A stretch of 11,318 nt of DNA from an uncultured Spirochaetia bacterium (lineage in GTDB: Bacteria; Spirochaetota; UBA6919): the NCBI GenBank assembly GCA_913053665.1, contig CAJXGR010000075.1:1-11318 (forward strand). The letters run 5' to 3'. Position 1 is the first letter of the stretch. The number at the start of each line of letters is the position of its first letter. The translations under genes and the position numbers were made by a program. Of the stretch, positions 5,953 through 11,318 are shown one piece after another. Under the pieces are notes generated by a model. It saw nothing but the letters and a program-made list of their open reading frames with translations, searched no databases and had not been told where the DNA came from.

Positions 5953-7947
5953 ATGGAAACACCTTTACTTAAAGATATTATCATTATATTTGGCTTATCG
6001 ATAGGCGTCCTTTTTTTGTTTCATCGTATTTGGGTGCCAGCGATTGTTGGATTTTTGGTGACCGGAATATTAGTGGGTCCCCACGGATTAGGCCTGATTC
6101 ATGCTGTTCATGAGGTGGAGGGACTGGCTGAAGTGGGTGTGGTACTCCTTCTTTTCATTATTGGGATTGAGTTTTCCCTAAAGAAGTTTTTACAAATCAA
6201 GAAACTTATTCTGATAGGCGGTTCTGTACAAGTTGTTTTGACTATTTCGCTGATTACATTTGCTGCCACGCAGTTTGGAGTGTCTTTTGAAAAAGCTGTT
6301 TTCATAGGCTTTTTAATATCCCTGAGCAGTACAGCGATTGTCTTTAAAATCATCCAGGATAAAAGCGAAATAGACAGTCCTCATGGTAAAATCATACTAG
6401 GTATTCTGATTTTCCAGGACATTGTTTTCGTACCAATGATCCTGGTCACTCCTTTTTTATCGGGACTAGAACAGAATATATGGGGGTCGATACTTTTGCT
6501 TTTCGCAAAAGGAGTTGGGGTCATCCTTTTTGTAATTATTGGGACTAAATGGGTGATTCCCAAACTTTTATATCATATTGTCAAAACCCGTAGTCGTGAA
6601 CTGTTTATGCTGAGTGTGTTTGTCATTTGCTTTGCGATAGCATGGTTCACCAATTTATTGGGGCTTTCATTTGCTCTGGGCGGCTTTTTGGCAGGACTCA
6701 TCATATCTGAGACAGAGTATAACCATCAGGTAATTAGTAATATACTACCCTTTCGGGATATCTTTACAAGCTTTTTCTTTATATCCATCGGGATGCTTTT
6801 AGATGTCGGTTTCCTGGTCAAAGAACCGGCAATGATTCTCCTGCTAACCTTATCTGTCCTGGTGATAAAGTCCATCATATCTTTCTTTGCCAGTCAGACA
6901 ATGGGTTTCCCCCTCTCCGTTAATGTATTGGTTGGATTGGCCGTTTGTCAGGTGGGAGAGTTTTCATTTGTTCTCTTTGAGACGGGTCTTAAATACAAGT
7001 TATTTTCTACTGATGACGATATTTATCATTATATTTTATCCGTTACCATATTAACGATGACTATAACTCCATTTATCACAAATCTTGCCCCAGGAGTGTC
7101 TAAACTCCTTTTACGACTTCCTTTGCCCAAAAAAGTAGTCCATGGCTGGCTCTCTCCTTCCAAAGAAGAGGAAAAAGCTGAGTCACTCAAAGATCATCTT
7201 ATTATCATTGGTTTTGGCGTCAATGGGAGGAACCTGGCAAGAGCCGCTAAAGTGGCAAATATCCCTTATGTGATCATAGATATGAACCCTGAAACCGTTA
7301 AAAAAGAAGGCCTGAAAGGAGAACCCATATTTTTTGGGGACGCCAGCTATGATTCTATCCTTGAGCATGTGAACTGTAGTAGTGCAAAGGTTGTGGTGGT
7401 CGCGATCTCCGACTCTGTGGCAAGCAAAAGGATGATTGAAACAATTAGAAGACTGAACCCAAAGGCTCATATTATCGTTAGAACACGCTTTCTCCATGAG
7501 ATGTTACCCCTATACAACTTGGGGGCAGACGATGTCATCCCCCAGGAGTATGAAACATCTGTTGAAATCTTTGCACGGGTTATGGCCAATTACTTAATCC
7601 CAAAAGATGAAATTGAACGTCTTATTACTGAGGTTAGAGCCGATGGCTATGAAATGCTACGATCCCTTTCCAAAGAGCCCATATCATTAAGTAATTTAAA
7701 ACTTCACCTTTCTGATGTGGAAATAACGGCTCTTCGGGTTGGGCAAGAATCGTTTATAGTGGGCCAATCCTTAGCCCAGATGGACTTACGAAAGAAATAT
7801 GGTGTTACGGTATTGGCTATAAAGCGAGATTCGACTATATTATCTGACCCCATTCGAGACACCAAACTTACTACAAAAGATGTTCTAATCGTCTTGGGTC
7901 AACCGGACAAAATCGCCAAACTCAATCTTTTGCTAAAAAACAAGTGA
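5953..7947 (+). CDS. KefB-type monovalent cation:proton antiporter (CPA2) with TrkA-N and TrkA-C domains
   Basis: The 664-residue inner-membrane protein exchanges K+ or Na+ for protons by family assignment. Residues 1 to about 385 form the multi-helix CPA2 exchanger. They include FLVTGILVGPHGLGL, LISLSSTAIVFK, the Gln155-Asp156 pair in IFQDIVFVP (the ion-translocation aspartate of Kef-type proteins), ALGGFLAGLIISE and FFFISIGMLLD. A linker leads to a TrkA-N Rossmann domain from about 416 with the nucleotide-binding GFGVNG at 420-425 and an acidic end of the second strand (VIIDMN). The TrkA-C domain covers about 570-662. The layout suggests gating by nucleotides or other ligands. The ATG at 5953 gives the family-typical N-terminus METPLLKD, but no clear Shine-Dalgarno is seen. 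No KefF/KefG-type partner is adjacent. A 66-base repeat follows the stop by eight bases. Confidence 0.93.
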   Translation: METPLLKDIIIIFGLSIGVLFLFHRIWVPAIVGFLVTGILVGPHGLGLIHAVHEVEGLAEVGVVLLLFIIGIEFSLKKFLQIKKLILIGGSVQVVLTISLITFAATQFGVSFEKAVFIGFLISLSSTAIVFKIIQDKSEIDSPHGKIILGILIFQDIVFVPMILVTPFLSGLEQNIWGSILLLFAKGVGVILFVIIGTKWVIPKLLYHIVKTRSRELFMLSVFVICFAIAWFTNLLGLSFALGGFLAGLIISETEYNHQVISNILPFRDIFTSFFFISIGMLLDVGFLVKEPAMILLLTLSVLVIKSIISFFASQTMGFPLSVNVLVGLAVCQVGEFSFVLFETGLKYKLFSTDDDIYHYILSVTILTMTITPFITNLAPGVSKLLLRLPLPKKVVHGWLSPSKEEEKAESLKDHLIIIGFGVNGRNLARAAKVANIPYVIIDMNPETVKKEGLKGEPIFFGDASYDSILEHVNCSSAKVVVVAISDSVASKRMIETIRRLNPKAHIIVRTRFLHEMLPLYNLGADDVIPQEYETSVEIFARVMANYLIPKDEIERLITEVRADGYEMLRSLSKEPISLSNLKLHLSDVEITALRVGQESFIVGQSLAQMDLRKKYGVTVLAIKRDSTILSDPIRDTKLTTKDVLIVLGQPDKIAKLNLLLKNK

Positions 7948-7955
7948 GTATTCCG

Positions 7956-8021
7956 TAATGATAATTGCCTGTAGGGATAGGTTTAAAACCTATTCCTACA
8001 GGCAATTGGATAAACCCGTCA
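7956..8021 (-). repeat. 66-base palindromic repeat, copy 2 (inverted)
   Basis: This is the reverse-oriented partner of 673-738. Its arms 7963-7984 and 7986-8007 pair over 22 bases with a single G-T. The asymmetric end (TGACGGGTTTATCC on the minus strand) lies at 8008-8021. Two pairs of differences from copy 1 keep base pairing: 8002/7968 against 692/726, and 7993/7977 against 701/717. It sits between the kefB-like stop and the ATPase gene, so it may separate the two transcripts or protect the upstream mRNA end. No T-run follows. Confidence 0.85.
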
Positions 8022-8152
8022 GATCTCAAGTCAATTACCACTTAAAACTCCGTGACAATAGATTGTCTTTTAACTCGAAAATAAACAAAAACTGGCGATC
8101 TATGCAAAAAAACGTTATATTTTAGAAGTATTTACTATAAAATGAGCGAACT

Positions 8153-9454
8153 ATGTTAATTGAATTTAGTGTTGAGAATTACCTATCCTTTAAACAGAGA
8201 GAAACCCTCAACATGGTGGCCTCAAGCGATCAATCCCTTGATAACAATGTAAATAAAAATGTTCAGGACACGGATATGAATCTCCTGAAAAGTGTTGGTA
8301 TCTATGGAGCCAACGGATCAGGCAAATCTAATTTGATTAAAGCCTTAGACTTCATGAGAGACTTTGTGTTGAAATCCTCAAAGGAAGGGCAAATCGATTC
8401 ATCCATTGATGTTCGTCCCTTTAAATTGGATCAATCATTATTGGCTGAGCCAAGTACTTTTGACATTGTTTTCTTGTGGGAGGGTGTCCGATATCAGTAT
8501 GGTTTCTCTGTCAATCGTAAAGAGGTTTGTAGTGAATGGTTTTTTAGTTATCCCAAAAAGCAATCCAGACGACTCTTTGAACGAAACAAGGATTGGAAGG
8601 ACTTTAAGTTTGGCGACTGGAGCGGTCAAAAGAAGAAGCTGGTGGAACTCACCCGTCCCAACGCCCTGTTTATCTCTGTAGCAAGCCAATTTAACCAGAA
8701 ACTCGCCTCTATTGTTGTGCAGTGGTTCGAGGAAAAATTGGTTGTTATACCTGACTGGAATGTCATATATCAGGCATATATCGGGAAATTATTAGCCGGG
8801 TTTCTTCATGGCTCAGAAATGAAACCCTTTTTTACGGGCTTTCTTAAGCAGGCTGATATGGGAATCCTAGATTTTAAAATACAGAAAGTTCCTATAGAGC
8901 CTGATCGTAAAGATAAAATGGAAGAACTATTTCATTATCTTACGAAGAAAAAACTTCCTAAAGTTGATTTAATGGATTATCAAATTAAAACCTTTCACAC
9001 AGGTCAAGACGAAAGAGGGAACGAAATATCTGTCCCCTTTGACTTTAACGAAGAATCGGATGGAACTCAAAAGTTGTTTGCTCTATCATTACCGATCTTA
9101 AGAACTTTTATGGTAAAAGGCTGTCTGGTAATAGATGAGCTAGACGTCCAATTACACCCTTTACTGATGAAGTTTATCATTGAACATATCCATCACCATG
9201 ATCCAGGGGGTCAGCTGATTTTTACGACCCACGATTCCCATCTTCTGAATCCCAAACTGTTTCGCAGGGATCAAATCTATTTTACCGAAAAGAGTCGTGA
9301 GGGAGCCACTTCTCTTTACTCACTGTGGGATTTTAAGTCCCGAAAAGGGGAAAACATGGAGAAAAGCTATCTGGCAGGGAATTATGGGGCCATTCCTATT
9401 ATTGATAGGCTGTTTGAGTCCTTTGATCTAAAAGATAAACACTTAGATGAGTAA
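8153..9454 (+). CDS. AAA/ABC-type ATPase, RloA-like partner of RloB
   Basis: The 433-residue protein begins MLIEFSVENYLSF, the typical first strand of SMC/OLD-like ABC ATPases. It has Walker A GANGSGKS at 52-59, a signature-like SDGTQK at 302-307, Walker B VIDELD with Asp328-Glu329, a D-loop-like VQLHPL and the switch histidine His360 in TTHDS. Between about 95 and 290 lies a family-specific insert without features I can name. It is soluble, with no membrane segment. The ATG at 8153 has only a weak upstream GAGCGA. Its last eight bases overlap the rloB gene, so the two are made together. In known restriction-linked and abortive-infection loci (the Rlo genes; the AbiL type), such an ATPase pairs with an RloB-like effector. 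An anti-phage sensor role is inferred from that context. Confidence 0.88.
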   Translation: MLIEFSVENYLSFKQRETLNMVASSDQSLDNNVNKNVQDTDMNLLKSVGIYGANGSGKSNLIKALDFMRDFVLKSSKEGQIDSSIDVRPFKLDQSLLAEPSTFDIVFLWEGVRYQYGFSVNRKEVCSEWFFSYPKKQSRRLFERNKDWKDFKFGDWSGQKKKLVELTRPNALFISVASQFNQKLASIVVQWFEEKLVVIPDWNVIYQAYIGKLLAGFLHGSEMKPFFTGFLKQADMGILDFKIQKVPIEPDRKDKMEELFHYLTKKKLPKVDLMDYQIKTFHTGQDERGNEISVPFDFNEESDGTQKLFALSLPILRTFMVKGCLVIDELDVQLHPLLMKFIIEHIHHHDPGGQLIFTTHDSHLLNPKLFRRDQIYFTEKSREGATSLYSLWDFKSRKGENMEKSYLAGNYGAIPIIDRLFESFDLKDKHLDE

Positions 9455-10082
9455 AAAGAAAAATCCCCAATTTAGTCGAAAAAGACCTTCACGTGATCGT
9501 TACAAAAGGATTCTAATCGTTTGTGAGGGGACAAAAACAGAACCCATTTACTTTGGGGCAATTCGTAAAGAAAAGAGATTGACTACAACTGCCATTCATG
9601 TTGTGGGTACTGCCAAATCTTCTGTGAGCCTTATTGAGGAGGCTAAAAAACTTTATATTGAGGTAGAAAAAGACGTCGATTTAAAGTATGATGAAGTGTA
9701 TTGTGTATTTGACCGTGATGACCATCTAAACATTCCTGCCGCATTTGATATGGCAAGGAAAAATGATTTTACCGTGATTTTCTCAAATCCCTGCTTTGAG
9801 TTGTGGTTTCTGTTACACTTCGAGGATCAAAAAAGCTATATAGATCGCAAGAAAGTAAAGAGCCTTCTAAATAAACACTTTAAAGCAGTTTATAAAAAAG
9901 AATATGATAAATCAAAAGATATTTATGATGACTTAAAGTACAATCAAGTAACTGCTATTCAGCGGGCAAAAGAGTTACACAAATTACATTTAGCCAATCT
10001 CAAACAGGAAACTGAGAACCCTTCGACCAATGTAGATGTCTTGCTTGAGGCTCTTGATAAGATAGCAAACTATTTCTATTGA
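9447..10082 (+). CDS. rloB: RloB-like TOPRIM-type protein
   Basis: The 211-residue protein shows the RloB family pattern. A basic N-terminus (about 1-21) is followed by ILIVCEGTKTEPIYF with Glu27-Gly28. VYCVFDRDDH follows with Asp89 and Asp91, then SNPCFELWFLLHF at 113-125. The early glutamate plus Asp-x-Asp layout is that of a TOPRIM fold, as in topoisomerases, primases and OLD nucleases, so metal-dependent nucleic acid cleavage is a reasonable inference. The C-terminal 80 residues are Lys-rich and helical. Its ATG at 9447 lies inside the end of the ATPase gene (eight-base overlap) with no strong Shine-Dalgarno, so it probably depends on translational coupling. It ends 42 bases before the convergent PepSY gene. 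Activity has not been shown from sequence alone. Confidence 0.9.
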   Translation: MSKKKNPQFSRKRPSRDRYKRILIVCEGTKTEPIYFGAIRKEKRLTTTAIHVVGTAKSSVSLIEEAKKLYIEVEKDVDLKYDEVYCVFDRDDHLNIPAAFDMARKNDFTVIFSNPCFELWFLLHFEDQKSYIDRKKVKSLLNKHFKAVYKKEYDKSKDIYDDLKYNQVTAIQRAKELHKLHLANLKQETENPSTNVDVLLEALDKIANYFY

Positions 10083-10124
10083 ATTACAGAATGCTCTCCA
10101 GTTTGTTAAAGTATACTCAGTCTA

Positions 10125-10781
10125 TCAAAACTCGGCTCGTTCAAGGGATAGATTAATACGACTCATGATCTCATGGGTCTTTTGATCCAACTCATGGACA
10201 TGATCCTCTATAGCAGTGATTTCAGCAGGATCCACAATCCTCTCTTTCTGTTCTAAATGACTATTCATATGTTCGATTTGGTCATGAAGCTCTGTCAATC
10301 GTCTTAATATATCTTTTTCCTTACTCTTTAACACCTTGAAGCGATCTACAATAGTAATATAATCCAGTTGATCCAAATTATCTTTTGGACGCTTTTTATT
10401 GAAAAGCTTACCCCTTCGCCCTCTGATCCAAAGATAAGGCCCTGTCAATGATAATAGAATCAAGAATAGAACAAGGAAATCCTGGACCAAGGGGATAGAC
10501 GCTCCAAAAAACTCACCCCTGTGGATGGTTGTCAGCCATTTTTCCCACGTAGGGGACGTATTCTCCAGGTTGGGTACGTTATCATCTATAAATGGATCAT
10601 GCTTTGGCTTTCCAGGCTTCCCGTAGAGGCTGATGAGCCATTGGTTTTCCACATGAGACTCGCTCAATGCATAATCCTGACTGTGAAGGAGAAAATAGCC
10701 TGTGATAGCGGAAAACGCGATAAAGATCATGGCGAATAGACCTACCACCCGATGGATTTTCTGAATGAATCGTAGTAACAT
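10125..10781 (-). CDS. PepSY-associated membrane protein with C-terminal coiled coil
   Basis: The 218-residue protein starts with a membrane helix (about 10-32) containing KIHRVVGL with His10. An extracytoplasmic loop follows, then TIHRGEFFG with His87, a second helix (about 99-119) and a basic stop (IRGRRGK). This is the layout of PepSY-associated TM proteins, where such histidines may bind haem or help electron transfer. Residues about 145-215 are charged and heptad-like and probably form a cytoplasmic coiled coil. The start at 10781 is three bases after the stop of the FMN-binding-domain gene, so the two form one operon. Its role is most likely moving electrons across the membrane to the flavoprotein partner; this is inference from context. 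It is shorter than multi-helix PepSY reductases. Confidence 0.75.
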   Translation of the reverse strand: MLLRFIQKIHRVVGLFAMIFIAFSAITGYFLLHSQDYALSESHVENQWLISLYGKPGKPKHDPFIDDNVPNLENTSPTWEKWLTTIHRGEFFGASIPLVQDFLVLFLILLSLTGPYLWIRGRRGKLFNKKRPKDNLDQLDYITIVDRFKVLKSKEKDILRRLTELHDQIEHMNSHLEQKERIVDPAEITAIEDHVHELDQKTHEIMSRINLSLERAEF

Positions 10782-10784
10782 AGT

Positions 10785-11318
10785 TTAATCCAGGTTTTTA
10801 TTCTTAATGGACACTTCAAAGATAGCCAGAAGCTTTCGCACGCCTTTCGTAATGGCCCTGCATGAGAGGGTGGCTCCACTAATATTCGTTATATCTTGCC
10901 TGAGCCGAATAGGGTCTTGAATATCCTTCTCTTTAAATTGCCCTCTCCAACCTTTGTTTGTAATCTCAGACCCCTGTGATTCCCTATAGGCCAATATTTC
11001 TACTCTCTGTATCCTGCCTTTTGGGTTGATCACCAGCATATAAGTAATATACTCTTTTTTGCCAATTACATTATCAATAATGGCATAACCTGTTATTTTA
11101 TCGTTCTTTTTTCCGATGTACAGGGCGATCCGTTTCAACCTGAGCTTTTGGCGGGCGAGTTTTTCGATTTTAGGGATGTCGGCCTCCTCAAACCAAACCA
11201 CTTTCTTTTTGACAGATGAAGTCTTTGGGAAAGCGATTTTAAGGGCCTGATCTTTGTTTAGATAGACCTTAGAGAAGGCAAAATGGCCCAATATAAGGAC
11301 TGAAAATAATATAAGGCT
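10785..11318 (-). CDS. FMN-binding domain protein, 5' end beyond the window
   Basis: The frame is open to the right edge, so the start is not in the window. A TTG at 11291 is available, but the codons before it (11292-11318) encode a hydrophobic run (SLILFSVLILGHFAF with the residues after it) that looks like a signal peptide or anchor. The real start is therefore further upstream. The remaining part is a basic, extracytoplasmic FMN_bind domain of about 150 residues. It ends with SGAT (bases 10869-10880), the site where ApbE-type transferases attach FMN to the threonine. The aspartate usually three residues before the serine is a threonine here (TNISGAT). It is followed after three bases by the PepSY-type membrane gene. 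Together they suggest a membrane-to-periplasm flavin electron carrier. Confidence 0.8.
   Translation of the reverse strand, partial: SLILFSVLILGHFAFSKVYLNKDQALKIAFPKTSSVKKKVVWFEEADIPKIEKLARQKLRLKRIALYIGKKNDKITGYAIIDNVIGKKEYITYMLVINPKGRIQRVEILAYRESQGSEITNKGWRGQFKEKDIQDPIRLRQDITNISGATLSCRAITKGVRKLLAIFEVSIKNKNLD

Noticed and set aside
7183..7497. Open frame of 104 codons antisense to the TrkA-N region
   Set aside because: The sense product carries a clear GFGVNG Rossmann motif here, so the antisense frame is a shadow.
8093..8143. Promoter boxes before the ATPase gene (TATATT at 8116-8121, TATAAA at 8136-8141)
   Set aside because: No convincing -35 box lies at the right distance from either, and the region is simply AT-rich.

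Overview
The window reads as ordinary chromosome of an AT-rich Gram-negative-type bacterium, with some accessory content. A divergent LCP/LytR_C protein placed just upstream of rsfS is an order I associate with spirochaetes such as Leptospira and Treponema relatives. That lineage guess is tentative: no rRNA, tRNA or universal marker is present to test it. All genes look intact except the last, whose 5' end runs off the right edge.

Layout. (1) 97-633 (+) encodes a small HPP-family membrane protein. (2) 743-3869 (-) is a tight four-gene unit transcribed right to left: LCP/LytR_C-like envelope protein, rsfS (ribosomal silencing factor), cbiB and cobU. The last two catalyse consecutive late steps of cobalamin assembly or salvage and overlap at ATGA. 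(3) 3870-4277 is a 408-base AT-rich divergent intergenic region with an inverted repeat that has two mutually exclusive foldings, a 13-codon candidate leader ORF and candidate promoters. (4) 4278-5849 (+) is a radical SAM protein with a B12-binding-like N-terminal domain and unknown function. (5) 5953-7947 (+) is a KefB-type K+/H+ antiporter with a C-terminal TrkA-N/TrkA-C regulatory module. (6) 8153-10082 (+) is an overlapping ATPase plus RloB (TOPRIM-like) pair, a probable anti-phage or DNA-processing module. (7) 10125-11318 (-) is a PepSY-type membrane protein and an FMN-binding-domain protein, a likely extracytoplasmic flavin/electron-transfer pair.

Repeats. Two 66-base copies of a palindromic repeat lie in opposite orientation at 673-738 and 7956-8021, both between genes. 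They differ only by transitions, and two pairs of differences preserve base pairing. A third, different REP/BIME-like imperfect palindrome lies at 5850-5900, directly after the radical SAM stop codon. I see no CRISPR array, tRNA, rRNA, insertion-sequence transposase or recognisable cobalamin riboswitch.

The best leads are the ATPase-RloB pair, the repeat family with compensatory changes, the folded leader in front of the orphan radical SAM gene, and the PepSY/FMN-binding pair.
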